This document shows, piece after piece, positions 54,224 to 63,277 of a DNA stretch of 64,000 nucleotides. The stretch lies in the NCBI RefSeq assembly GCF_000417875.1, contig NW_006920876.1:122683-186682 (forward strand), read 5' to 3'. Source of the stretch: Pseudozyma flocculosa PF-1 (Eukaryota; Basidiomycota; Ustilaginomycetes; Ustilaginales; Ustilaginaceae). How positions within the stretch are numbered: position 1 is the stretch's first letter; each line of letters starts with the position of its first letter. The notes beneath the pieces are model-generated. The model was given only the letters and a program-made list of their open reading frames with translations, did not search any database and had not been told where the DNA came from. Made by a program: the position numbers and the translations under genes.

Positions 54224-54983
54224 GTCGGGCGAGGAGAGAACGGAGCGGCGAGACGGGAGGGAAGGAGAGTGCGTGCCAAGGGGTGTTGCTGGTGGCGGGT
54301 GTTGGGTCGTGTGGCGGGCGTGCAGGCGCGGAGAGCAGGGCAGCCGATGGCGAAGCGAAAGGGGGACCAGAGTTGCAAGCAGCAGGCCAAAGGGATGAGG
54401 GAGGAGGATGGCGGTGGTGGTGGTGTGAGGTAGAAGGAAGCGGAATGCCACGGGCAAGTGAAGAAAAAATGAGGCGCCAGACGACCAGCAGATCTGGCCG
54501 TCTGTGGCTGGCTGTGCGTCACCACCTGGCAAGCCTGCGCCGCGCCGCGCCTCGACAAGACCAACACCGTTGGCTGAGGCTCCAGTGGCCTCGCCTCACG
54601 CGCCCTGCCCGCTCTGTGCCTGGCCAGGCCTGGCCCGATCGTTGGTTTGCTGGTTGGCCAGCTGCGCCGCGAGACCAACACCTGGGCCTGCCTGGCCTGA
54701 GCTGCCTCCCCCTCGGCGCTGGTTGCCCGATCTGGGAATTTAATCGCGTGCCTTGGATCGGGCGACTGGCTTGGAATTTTGGAAGAAGCAAGGCGGCCGA
54801 GCAGGCAGGCAAGGCCAGACGCAGAGGTGGAGGGAGGGCTGGCTGGCGGGGGCCCTTTCGTTGGTCAGCCTGGCTGGGCCCCTGCCTCTGCCTTGGCCTG
54901 GCTGGCTGTCTGTCTCTTCTTCTCTGCCTTGCGCGCTCACCACCACCACCACCACCAACACCATCATCCACCCCCCCGCCAAC
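54224..54983. other. Divergent promoter region CSE1 / NDUFAF2-like
   Basis: Shared 5' region with ACC-type short repeats just before the NDUFAF2-like start (about 54940-54960). No gene seen. Confidence 0.55.
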
Positions 54984-55665
54984 ATGGCCAGCATCTTCCA
55001 AAAGGCCGCGCGCTTGCTCAACATCGGCAAAGCTCGCCACATTGTCGGCTACGACCTGGCGGGCAACGCCTACCTCGAGCTCCCCTCGCTCCACGGCTCC
55101 ACCGACCCGCGCCACACCCGCCGCATGATCCAGTGGAAGGAAAAGATGCACCACGGCGAATACGACCAGCGCTCCCTCCCCGTACAGTGGACAATGTGGC
55201 TCAGGCACACCCGCCGCGACCCGCCCTCGATCCACGAGCTCGAGCAGGATCGCGCCCGCATCGAAATGGTCCAGCACAACGCCCGCGTACTCGCCATCCG
55301 CGACCAGGAGGAAAGGCAGCGCCTCCAGCAGCTCCGACTCGAGGAGCACAACCTCGCAAAGCAGCGCGCACAGCAGCAGAAGCTCGTTGCTTCCCGCTCA
55401 GCGGCGGGCGCAGTGCCCACATCGACGGTCCAAGACGTCCAGGCAGAGGCCGAACGCCAACGCCGCGTAGCCTATGAGGAGTCGGACCCGGACCCGCAGA
55501 CGCTGCATCCCCGAGGCACCGCAGAGGGCAGCGACGCAGCCTTCCGCCAGGAGCGAGTGCCCGACAACGACGTGTGGGCCGCCAGCAGGGCCAGGCTAGC
55601 GCAACAGGGCCACGCACCCGCCCCTCCAGAAGTCAGCCAGGCCGCATCAGCACCAGCGTCAGCGT

Positions 55666-55698
<33 letters not shown>

Positions 55699-55895
55699 CG
55701 GCATCGGCATCATCGGCAACAGCGGACCCGCAACAGCAGCAAGAGCTCTCGAGCCCCATCCTCGATGCCGTCCAGAGGAGAAAGGCCAAAAGGGCCGAGT
55801 TTGAGTCGGAAGAGTCGGAACGCGAACGGGCGAGGAGGGAGATGTCAAAGAGCCCGCTCGAGGCATTTGTACCCGTCGCAAAGCCGAGGCGGTGA
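54984..55895 (+). CDS. NDUFAF2 / mimitin-like complex I assembly factor (NDUFA12 domain)
   Basis: 303 residues, one exon. The start MASIFQKAARLLNIGKARHI is chosen over an upstream ATG because it begins the conserved domain. The NDUFA12-type block (about 18-78) shows GYDLAGNAYLELPS, TRRMIQWKE, and LPVQWTMWLRHTRRDPPS, the P-x-W-x-x-W-L-x-H-T-R signature of the NDUFA12/NDUFAF2 family. The long Glu/Arg/Gln-rich tail (about 90-303) fits NDUFAF2 and not the short NDUFA12 subunit. Expected role: assembly of mitochondrial complex I by binding a late intermediate. A CAG-repeat-coded Ala run lies in the tail. Convergent with B1, 73 bp apart. Confidence 0.85.
55666..55695 (+). repeat. (CAG)10 in coding sequence
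   Basis: Ten perfect CAG copies, read in the GCA frame as an Ala run inside the disordered tail of the NDUFAF2-like protein. Confidence 0.93.
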
Positions 55896-55968
55896 GGAGG
55901 AGGCCTGGAATCGGCGAGAAATCAAGAGAGATACACGTGAGAGCAGCGCAGCGGTGGCCGCCCACTCC

Positions 55969-57336
55969 TTATCGCTTGAAGCGGTCGGCCAGCGGCTTGG
56001 GCAGCCGCATCTCGCCGAGGTAGAAGCGCTGAAACTCGGTCTTGCGGGCGGTCCGGGTGGGGAAGTCGTCCCTCTGCGCGATGACGGAAGCGTGCAAGAA
56101 GCCCTTGTCGCCTCGGCTGGCTTGATCGTCATTGACGACGACGACGTTGACGACAAAGTCCTCGAGGTGCAGGGGTTCCTCGAGCGGGCCGTAGGCGTAG
56201 GTGACGGGCGTCAATCTGGGCGTGCCGTCGTTGTCGACGTAGAGGCGGCGGACGCGGCGCATGATGTCGAGCAGGTCCTGCGGGGCGGCCGTCTCGCCTC
56301 GCGGGACGAGGTAGATGAGGCTGATCCAAGCCTGGTCCGAGGCCGCGAGACGGGTGAGGATCTCGGCGCGGTAGTGCCACAGGAACGTCTGTTGCATCGC
56401 GCGCGGGGCGAAACGGATCCGGTTCTTGTCGCTGCGTAGCGCCGAGGGAGCTCTACCCAGCATCGTGGCGACGCTCGATGCTGAGAAGAGGGGCTCCCGG
56501 ATGACGCGCGTAAGGTCCCGAGGGTCGAAGACGGAGGGTTGCCGCTCCGGTCTGACGGGGATCTGATGCGATCCAGAGCTCTCCGCGTCCTCGGCGACTG
56601 CTCGCGATGCTCCGGTGTCCGGGGTGGGTGACATGCCAGCGACGTGTCCTCGAAACGCGGTCTGAGGGCTAGAAGCCTGACCGGCGTGGACGATGTATCC
56701 GCCCGGCCCCTGCTCGAGGCTGCCGGGAATGTCGTAGTCGGAGATGGAGAGCGGCACCTCGGCGGCGGCGTCGTGTTGGCCGTAGCTCGCGCCTGGATAG
56801 TGAGCGCTGCTCATGTCGTGCTGTCCGCTGTGCGCAGCGTAGTCGACGTGGGGATCCGCTAGCCAGCCATGGTAGCCCCGAGAGCCGTCTTCAGCCGTGA
56901 CGATCCCATGACCTGCTCCCTGGCCGCCATAAGGATGGTGGTCACCAGTGTGCGGGACGGAAGGATCGACCCGTCCGGCGTGCTGTTGGCTGCGCTGGGA
57001 GGTATCTGCCGCGAGATGGCCACCAGAGCCGTGCGCATGAAAAGCAGAAGGACCCTCCTGGTATCCGCCATGTGAACCAGTAGTAGCAGCAGCAGGGGGA
57101 TCGTGGTGGTGACCCTGGAGGGCGCGGAGGAAATCATTCTCCATGGCGACCACCGCGCCGATGCCGACGCCACGCTCGGCAGCTTCGTCATCTTCGCCCA
57201 AGAGGTGCTGCTCGATGAACTCGACTCCAGATCGGAGAGAGGTCGAAGCGGGCCGAGGTGCGACGGCGACCACGAGCGGGGCGAGGTGAAGGAAGGCGAC
57301 GCACAGGGCGCGTCTCTGGCTGCTTACGAGCCGCAT
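55969..57336 (-). CDS. Family B1, predicted secreted protein
   Basis: 455 residues, one exon. The start MRLVSSQRRALCVAFLHLAP opens a signal peptide ending near VVAVA. Next comes a helix with HLLGEDDEAAERG, then a long His/Gly/Tyr-rich low-complexity region (about 70-270) with HGGYQEG and AHYPGASYGQHD, and the block VPLSISDYD shared with B3 and B4. The C-terminal domain (about 300-455) has IREPLFSASSV, LWHYRAEILTRL, LIYLVPRG, YGPLEEPLHLEDFVVNVVV and FQRFYLGEMRLPKPL. No mature cysteine. No known domain recognised. Effector-like by context: tandem, secreted, diverged. Confidence 0.82.
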   Translation of the reverse strand: MRLVSSQRRALCVAFLHLAPLVVAVAPRPASTSLRSGVEFIEQHLLGEDDEAAERGVGIGAVVAMENDFLRALQGHHHDPPAAATTGSHGGYQEGPSAFHAHGSGGHLAADTSQRSQQHAGRVDPSVPHTGDHHPYGGQGAGHGIVTAEDGSRGYHGWLADPHVDYAAHSGQHDMSSAHYPGASYGQHDAAAEVPLSISDYDIPGSLEQGPGGYIVHAGQASSPQTAFRGHVAGMSPTPDTGASRAVAEDAESSGSHQIPVRPERQPSVFDPRDLTRVIREPLFSASSVATMLGRAPSALRSDKNRIRFAPRAMQQTFLWHYRAEILTRLAASDQAWISLIYLVPRGETAAPQDLLDIMRRVRRLYVDNDGTPRLTPVTYAYGPLEEPLHLEDFVVNVVVVNDDQASRGDKGFLHASVIAQRDDFPTRTARKTEFQRFYLGEMRLPKPLADRFKR

Positions 57337-57766
57337 CGTGGATAGCAGTTGAGGCGACTGGCCAAGGCTGGCCAAGAGAGGAAGGGAGAGGCGGGAGGGG
57401 GGGATGTGGTTAGGAGAGAAGACGAGGGCCGACTCTCGCACGCTGTCGAAGCCGCTGCTCCCTTTTCAAACATTGCTCCTCCGGGGGTGGTCGCCGCCTC
57501 CGCCATGCAGTCTTATGTGACTACAGCGGAAAGGGAATAGGCCTATGGGATTCGGAACGAGCTCGTTGAACTTCATACAAGCGGTTCCAGCCCCGCAAGT
57601 ACAACCCGGAATCGCAGCCGTGACTGCGCAGGCCATCCGGTGGCGGCGGGCCCAAACGGGTCAAAGGAACGCCACGCCTTCCCGGATTCGACCTACACCA
57701 GCGCAGGGACTGCAACCGATCAAAGGCCCTTCTGAGTCCTTTCCACCACCGCCGCCGCCGCCGCTA
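57337..57766. other. Intergenic: B1 promoter to B2 end
   Basis: Promoter of B1 with a minus-strand ACATAAG box at 57512-57518, and 3' flank of B2. No other gene. Confidence 0.5.
57512..57518 (-). promoter_or_regulatory. TATA-like element of family B1
   Basis: ACATAAG on the minus strand about 176 bp before the B1 start. The same string precedes B2 and B4. Confidence 0.4.
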
Positions 57767-58846
57767 CTACTGCTTAGCGAAGGCATGGGCCAAGACGGTC
57801 GGGATGCGCAGCTCGCCGAGATAAAAGCGGCGAAACTCGTCCGCCTCTTCGTCCCTCGTCGCAAAGCCATGGTGATGCGCGGCCACCGAGGCGAAGTAGA
57901 AGCCCTCCTGTTCCGGGCGCATGGGGTCGATCAAGGCGTTGACGAGGTAGTCTTGGAGGTACAGCGGCTCCTCGAGCAGGCCGAACGGGTGGTCCAGCGC
58001 CACCATCCTCACTCTTCCCTTGGACATGTACATCGCGCGCGCGGCGACGAACGTGCTTCCGAGGTGTTCGGGGAACTTGAGGTCGCGTCTGGGCACAAAG
58101 TGGATCAGGTCGATCCAGCCCTGGAAGCCATCGGAGGTCTGCGAGAGCAGCTGCGTCTTGTAGTGCAGGAGGTACCTCTCCTGGAGCTCGGGCGGGGCGA
58201 GCATGAGTCGCAGCCACGGCGGCACAGCCACGCGGTACTTAAGCAGGGCTGCGTTGACGTGGCTCTCTTCGAAGAGCGGGTCTTTGATGACCACGGAGGG
58301 GATGACCGGTCGGCTCGACGCTGCCTTGCTCGAGCGGCTCCGGCTCATTTTGGCGGGTCCGCTGTTGCTCGCCCTGCCCGCCTTCCTGGCGACGCCCTGG
58401 GACTGGTCAAGATAGATGCCCGGAGCGCTCTGGTGCAGCTCAGCAGAGCTTCCACTCTCCGTGCCTCGATCCGCCGACTGTCCGCCATAAGCGTAGTGAC
58501 CGGCATGCGGGTCGTGATAAGCTCCATAATCAGCGTACTGGTAGCCGTGCTGGTCGTCTGGAGCAGCTTGGTATCCTCCATAGCCATGGTCGACGCTGGG
58601 ATTGCCCTGGTGGTAACCGTAGTGGCTGTCGGCGTCGGTCGGGACACCTTGCATAATGCGCCAGAGCTCGTCCTCCATCCCGCTCGTGTCGATTGCCCGT
58701 GCCGCTGCATCGTCTGCGCCAAAGAGATGCGCATTGGCGGCATTGATCGCAGACTCCAGCGGCGGAGTGCGGGGTGCGACGACGGGTGGGGCCAGGCGAA
58801 GGATGGCGGCGCAGAGGGCGGCCGTGCGGCAGAGCTCGATGCGCAT
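57767..58846 (-). CDS. Family B2, predicted secreted protein
   Basis: 359 residues, one exon. The start MRIELCRTAALCAAILRLAP is chosen for its signal peptide; a further in-frame ATG lies 13 codons upstream. The mature start VVAPRTPPLES is almost identical to B3, as is AIDTSGMEDELWRIMQG. The His/Tyr/Gly-rich middle is short (HYGYHQG, YGGYQAA, HGYQYADYGAYHDPHAGHY). It lacks the PLS[IV]YDY block of its relatives. C-terminal domain: IKDPLFEESHVNAAL, LAPPELQERYLLHYKTQLL, LIHFVPRR, FGLLEEPLYLQDYLVNALI and FRRFYLGELRIPTVL. No mature cysteine. B2 and B3 look like the most recent duplicates of the array. Confidence 0.83.
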   Translation of the reverse strand: MRIELCRTAALCAAILRLAPPVVAPRTPPLESAINAANAHLFGADDAAARAIDTSGMEDELWRIMQGVPTDADSHYGYHQGNPSVDHGYGGYQAAPDDQHGYQYADYGAYHDPHAGHYAYGGQSADRGTESGSSAELHQSAPGIYLDQSQGVARKAGRASNSGPAKMSRSRSSKAASSRPVIPSVVIKDPLFEESHVNAALLKYRVAVPPWLRLMLAPPELQERYLLHYKTQLLSQTSDGFQGWIDLIHFVPRRDLKFPEHLGSTFVAARAMYMSKGRVRMVALDHPFGLLEEPLYLQDYLVNALIDPMRPEQEGFYFASVAAHHHGFATRDEEADEFRRFYLGELRIPTVLAHAFAKQ

Positions 58847-59541
58847 TCTGGACGGTTGGCGATGCTTGAGGATTATGATGGTCAAGTAGGATGCGGAAGA
58901 AGAGAGAAGAGAAGAGAGGGGACTGAGGGCTGCAACTTTTGGATCGACCGATCGGACCTGCCTTATGTATGTGTGTGTAGGCAGGCTATCAGCAGCTCGT
59001 CTGGACGTCGTTGGGCAGATGACATGTGGGCCTTTCGACCTCCTTGGCGTTCCCTGCTGTGTCAGTGACCACAGCTCATCGGTCCTCGAGGCTGGTGGGT
59101 GACCAGCGGGTCAGCTCGACAAGGTCATAAAGATCTGAACCTCGTTGCGGCCCGGGGCGAGACCACACAAAGTGCTCCTCGGGGCTTGTCGCCACCGATT
59201 AATATCGACAAACAATTGTGATTGTACCGCATCTCGAGCTTGGCAAGGTCGGGGCGGTTTTGGTGGCACGGCCAGCCCCGCACCACACGCACTCATGATA
59301 TGGCTGCTTGTTCCAGCGACCATGGTCACCATCGATGCAGGGATGAGGCGTCTGCGGCGTGAACTACGGCGGGCACCGGTCCTTTGTAACGATTCTGAGT
59401 GCTCGATGAGCGGACGTCTGTTGGCCGGCTCACTGATTTCTACTCGTACAACTGAGCGCCCAGCAAATCTCTGGCTTTCGACAAAGCGCCGAACAGAGCC
59501 GCACCGCGTCTTCACGCTCCTGGGGGCGGCCCGCAGTCCGC
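58847..59541. other. Intergenic: B2 promoter to B3 end
   Basis: Contains an ACATAAG box (58962-58968, minus strand) for B2 and the 3' flank of B3. No other gene. Confidence 0.5.
58962..58968 (-). promoter_or_regulatory. TATA-like element of family B2
   Basis: ACATAAG on the minus strand, about 116 bp before the B2 start, within an alternating CA/TA stretch. Confidence 0.42.
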
Positions 59542-60801
59542 CTACAAGTCCTTCGCATACGGTCCAAGCAGCTGCTTGGGGATGCGCAGCTCGCCGAGGT
59601 AGAACCTGCGATACTCGGACGAGTACTTGTCCTTGCTCGCAAAGTCGTGGTGCTGGGCGATGACCGAGGCGAGGCAGAAGTCGCCCTCGGTGCGGGCGGG
59701 ATCCACGACGGCGTTGACCACGTAGTCCTGGAGATGCAGCGGCTCCTCGATGCGGCCAAAGGCGTAGCGGAACGGAAAGATCCGGAAGTCGCCCTTCTCC
59801 TTCTTAAAGTAAAAGTAGCGTGCGCGTTTGAACGTCTGGGCCAGATTGGCAGGAAACACGAGGTCGGCGTTGCGGACAAAGTGGATGCGATCGACCAGCT
59901 CGCCGGGGAAGGTGGCGAGCAGGTGCTCTCTGTAGTGTCGCAGGTACACGCCCTGCAGTTCGGGCGGCGCGAGCATGATGCGTTGCATGTGCTCGACTCG
60001 AGTGGAAGTACGCAGTGCCCGGTTGACCTTGGCGGTCTCGAAAGCAGGTTCCTCGATGATGTCCTTGGGGACGGGAGGCGTCGGGGTGACATTTTTGACG
60101 CGCTCGATGACCGTGCTTCCGACTGTCTTTGGCTGTTGGCCCGACGTGTCTGGCAATATGGCCAGATGGGCATGTTCCGAGGTCACCTGTTGTCGGGCAG
60201 ACGAGCCCGCCCCGTCGTGAGAAGGGTAGCCGGCGTATCCTTGGCCGCCGTAGTGGTTGTATCCGCTCGACTGAGGACCGACAACGCCTTCGGGGAGGTC
60301 GGCATAGTCGTAGATCGAGAGGGGATGCTCCGGCGCCTGGTGATGGCCATAGCCTGTTCCTGTCTGGTAGCCGTGACCCGGCTGCGGGTGGCCGTAGTCC
60401 ATCTCCTGACCGGCATGGTGGTAGAAGCTGGCGCCATGGTCGGCGGCGTAAGGATAGTCGTGCTGGTAGCTCGGAGCGGCCTGGTGGTCGTGCTGGTAGA
60501 ACGGAGGGACTTGGTGGCCGCCCTGGCCGTAAAGGGCGTCGGGGTGGTTCAGCTGGTAGTTGGCGTGGGAAGCGGCGGCGGGGGCGTCATTACCCCGAAT
60601 GAGTTGCCAGAGCTCTTGCTCCATCCCGCTCGTATCGATCGCGTGGGCAGCAGCTTCATCTTCGCCGCCGAGGAGATGGTCACCGATAGCCTGGAAGGCA
60701 GACTCGACGGGAGGGGTGCGAGGAGCCACGACAGCTGGTACGAGGTGGAGCAAGGGCAGCGCCGCGCAGAGAGCGACGGTGCGGCAGAAGGTGTGGCGCA
60801 T
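59542..60801 (-). CDS. Family B3, predicted secreted protein
   Basis: 419 residues, one exon. The start MRHTFCRTVALCAALPLLHL opens a signal peptide (to about 25). Residues 26-70 are a conserved helix region (APRTPPVES, HLLGGEDEA, AIDTSGMEQELW). Residues 76-200 are strongly enriched in His, Tyr, Gly and Gln, with near-repeats such as FYQHDHQAAP and SYQHDYPYAA; PLSIYDY is at 160-166. The C-terminal domain (about 240-419) has IIEEPAFETAKVNRAL, LAPPELQGVYLRHYREHLL, RIHFVRNADLVFP, FGRIEEPLHLQDYVVNAVVD and YRRFYLGELRIPKQLL. One mature cysteine. Cellular role unknown; the low-complexity part could drive self-association or bind metal or wall polymers, which is speculation. Confidence 0.84.
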   Translation of the reverse strand: MRHTFCRTVALCAALPLLHLVPAVVAPRTPPVESAFQAIGDHLLGGEDEAAAHAIDTSGMEQELWQLIRGNDAPAAASHANYQLNHPDALYGQGGHQVPPFYQHDHQAAPSYQHDYPYAADHGASFYHHAGQEMDYGHPQPGHGYQTGTGYGHHQAPEHPLSIYDYADLPEGVVGPQSSGYNHYGGQGYAGYPSHDGAGSSARQQVTSEHAHLAILPDTSGQQPKTVGSTVIERVKNVTPTPPVPKDIIEEPAFETAKVNRALRTSTRVEHMQRIMLAPPELQGVYLRHYREHLLATFPGELVDRIHFVRNADLVFPANLAQTFKRARYFYFKKEKGDFRIFPFRYAFGRIEEPLHLQDYVVNAVVDPARTEGDFCLASVIAQHHDFASKDKYSSEYRRFYLGELRIPKQLLGPYAKDL

Positions 60802-61574
60802 CTCGAGCGCCTGAAGTGCTATGGGCTGGACGGAGAGGGAGCTAAGGAATGGCAGGATGAGTTGAGTTCGTCGAGGAAAAGATCGATGAAGCAGCTTGCT
60901 TTTATCCGTCAGCAGCATGACTGCTCAGAGAAGTGTCTGGCAAGCTCGAGAAATCGGCCGGCAGCTCAGAGAGCGTGGGCGACATTGCACGGACGCAATG
61001 TGTATCAAAGGCTGCAGCCAGGTTCATATGCCATGGTCGGGGCGCGCATGGTGGGCCACGGCGACGGGACAGATAAATCGGCCCCGCCTGGCCCCGTCAA
61101 TGAGGAGGCCGAGATGGTGTATGAAGGGGATGATGAGCCGCGGTCCTGCAATTTCTGTCACGATGCAACGCCTCGCACATCGACCCTGCGCCCGCTCGGG
61201 CCGCTCTTTCCGCACGAGCAACCTCTCCGTCGACGATACCCAGTTCACAATGCGAACGATACGTCTTCCGTGAATACAACGGCAAAGATGGGTTCGAGAG
61301 GGGCGTTGAAACTGAAAAAAGGCACGGACAGGGTGCGAGTCGAGGGCGGACACGATCCATTGCCAGCACGGGATCGCGGACACGGGGCAATGGCGATAGC
61401 GACGGACGGCGACGTGATGGCGAGGTGACCGCCCATCAGTGTGGGCGATCGACGAGCTTGTGCCGGGCTACATTATTCGACCGCGCCGTACGCAGAGGAA
61501 TACAGCCAGCCTCTCGCGCTCATTTGACGAGGGCACCCCTCGATCTATGGAGAGACGGGCCGGAGGTCGACCGA
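60802..61574. other. Intergenic: B3 promoter to B4 end
   Basis: Holds an ATAAAAG box for B3 (60899-60905, minus strand) and the 3' flank of B4. Chance open frames only. Confidence 0.5.
60899..60905 (-). promoter_or_regulatory. TATA-like element of family B3
   Basis: ATAAAAG on the minus strand, about 100 bp before the B3 start; the spacing matches the A1 and B4 boxes. Confidence 0.42.
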
Positions 61575-62768
61575 CTACTGTGCCGGCGCAAAGAACATAA
61601 CCACCTCCTTGGGCACGTACAGTTCACCGAGGTAGAATCGGCGGTACACGTCTCCCTCTTTGTCCTTTGCCGGGAACGCGCGGTGCTGAGCGACGACGGG
61701 GGCGTGGAAGAAGTGCTCCTCCTGGCGCTGCGGGTCGATGACGACATTGACAAAGTAGTCTCCGAGGTGAAGCGGCCTGTCGACGGGGCCATGCAGGTTG
61801 TCGAGGTTCATGGACGGGTACTTTGCGGTGGCGACTTCGACGTAGAGCCTGCGCGCGCTCTCGTAGACGGATCCCATGTACTTCGGATCCACCTGCCTGG
61901 AAACGAAGGGCGCAAAGTGGATGTATTCAAGCAGGTCCTGGTAGGGAGCGGGGAGAGCGGATCGCAGCTCGTCCTTGTAGTGCCGCAGGAACGCCGCTTG
62001 CAGCTCGGCCGTGGCCACCTTGACCCGCTTCAGGACGGGCACGTATTTCGTCTTCCGGAGCTGGGCACTGACCCGGTCCGCATGGAAGGTGGGATCGTCG
62101 ATGACCTTGGCAAGGCTTTCGGACACGCGTAGCCGGCGTGGGACCGTCCTGGGTCTGCCGGTACGTCCCTTGGCGACGGTGTCGACTTGGGCGTTGATCG
62201 CGCCCGAAGCGGAACCCGACGCGGCCCGATTGAACGGGTGGTCTCGCTCGATGGGGAAAGCAGGCCCGTGAGCACTCGAGCCCTGACTTTCCTGGCTCGG
62301 GCTCATTGCGCTCTCGGCGAGGTAGTCGTAGACAGAGAGCGGCTCCTCGGCTGTCTGGTGATGAGCATAGCCAGGGTCCGCGGGCTGGCCGTAGTCAGCC
62401 TGGGGAAAGTGGCCGAAGTCCTGTTCCTGTCCCTGGCCAGCGTAATAGTGATAGGCGTTGGGGTCGACGTTGGCGCCGTGATCGGCACGCGGATAGCCGG
62501 AGCTCTGGTGGGCGTAGTCGAGGTTCGGGACGTGGCCATGGACAGCTTGGTAGTCGACGGCGGGAGGCGGTGCGTGCTCTGGAGCGTGCAGGAGCCAGTT
62601 CTCGAACAGGCTCGTGTCGACGTGGGCGAGGTTGGCAGGCACCTCTTCTCCGAAGAGGTGCTCGATGGCGCCCATGTTCGGAGGGGGTTGGGCGTGCACG
62701 CCGCAGCGGTGCAGCGCTGCAGAAGCGCAGATGACCAGGAAGGACGTGTAGAGTCTCTTGAACCGCAT
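61575..62768 (-). CDS. Family B4, predicted secreted protein
   Basis: 397 residues, one exon. The start MRFKRLYTSFLVICASAALH opens a signal peptide ending near GVHA. The N-terminal region is diverged from B2 and B3 (IEHLFGEEVPANLAHVDTS) but still followed by a short Leu-rich helix. The His/Tyr/Gly-rich middle includes YHYYAGQGQEQDFGHF and ends with EEPLSVYDYLAES. A Ser-rich linker and a basic stretch (RTGRPRTVPRRLRVSE) lead into the C-terminal domain: IDDPTFHADRVSAQL, ATAELQAAFLRHYKDEL, IHFAPF, LHLGDYFVNVVIDP and YRRFYLGELYVPKEV. Mature part is cysteine-free. Function unknown. Confidence 0.82.
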   Translation of the reverse strand: MRFKRLYTSFLVICASAALHRCGVHAQPPPNMGAIEHLFGEEVPANLAHVDTSLFENWLLHAPEHAPPPAVDYQAVHGHVPNLDYAHQSSGYPRADHGANVDPNAYHYYAGQGQEQDFGHFPQADYGQPADPGYAHHQTAEEPLSVYDYLAESAMSPSQESQGSSAHGPAFPIERDHPFNRAASGSASGAINAQVDTVAKGRTGRPRTVPRRLRVSESLAKVIDDPTFHADRVSAQLRKTKYVPVLKRVKVATAELQAAFLRHYKDELRSALPAPYQDLLEYIHFAPFVSRQVDPKYMGSVYESARRLYVEVATAKYPSMNLDNLHGPVDRPLHLGDYFVNVVIDPQRQEEHFFHAPVVAQHRAFPAKDKEGDVYRRFYLGELYVPKEVVMFFAPAQ

Positions 62769-63277
62769 GCTTGGTCGAGTGGCGAGGTGTTCGGGTCGGA
62801 GTGAGGAGGAGCGGTGAACAGATCGAGTGCGAGGACGGGCCGCACAACCAGACCTTATGTAGCGAGCGCGTCCGGTGGTTCCGCAGAAGATTTCCTCACC
62901 GCATCTGCCTGTTGGCATCTAGGTATGTATGTAGCTCGGGGCGACATGGTCGAGGCAGGGAAGACAAAAAAGCTACATAGGCCGCGGCTCGAGGGCCGGG
63001 GTATGAATGAAGGCCCAGGTCTTCCCCACTCCCAACAACTTGGGGGCGACTTCGTCAGGCCGTAATTTAGCTTTCATCCCGGATGGTCCATTGGACGCCA
63101 ACCGGCCCGCCGGGCCCAGATTATCGCCAACTCTACCGCCCCGCCCGGGGCGTCCTCGTATCCAAGCTCATTTTCAACGCAAGTAACTCGATGATCGCTT
63201 CATGGCAGGAGCTGAGTATCGTATGGCGAAGGCAGACAATCGATGCAACCGGCCTACGAGGAGGACAAGACCATCGC
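62769..63277. other. Intergenic: B4 promoter to B5 end
   Basis: Contains an ACATAAG box for B4 (62854-62860, minus strand) and the 3' flank of B5. No gene. Confidence 0.5.
62854..62860 (-). promoter_or_regulatory. TATA-like element of family B4
   Basis: ACATAAG on the minus strand, about 86 bp before the B4 start. Confidence 0.45.

Noticed and set aside
50984..54433. 1149-codon open frame on the plus strand
   Set aside because: It lies antisense to CSE1, is dominated by Arg, Leu, Val and Glu, and arises from the third-position GC bias of the real gene. No domain is visible.
57560..57720. tRNA-like strings (GGTCGAATCC and CGATTCCGGG on the minus strand)
   Set aside because: The T loop lacks the required TTC start and no acceptor, D or anticodon arms pair around it.
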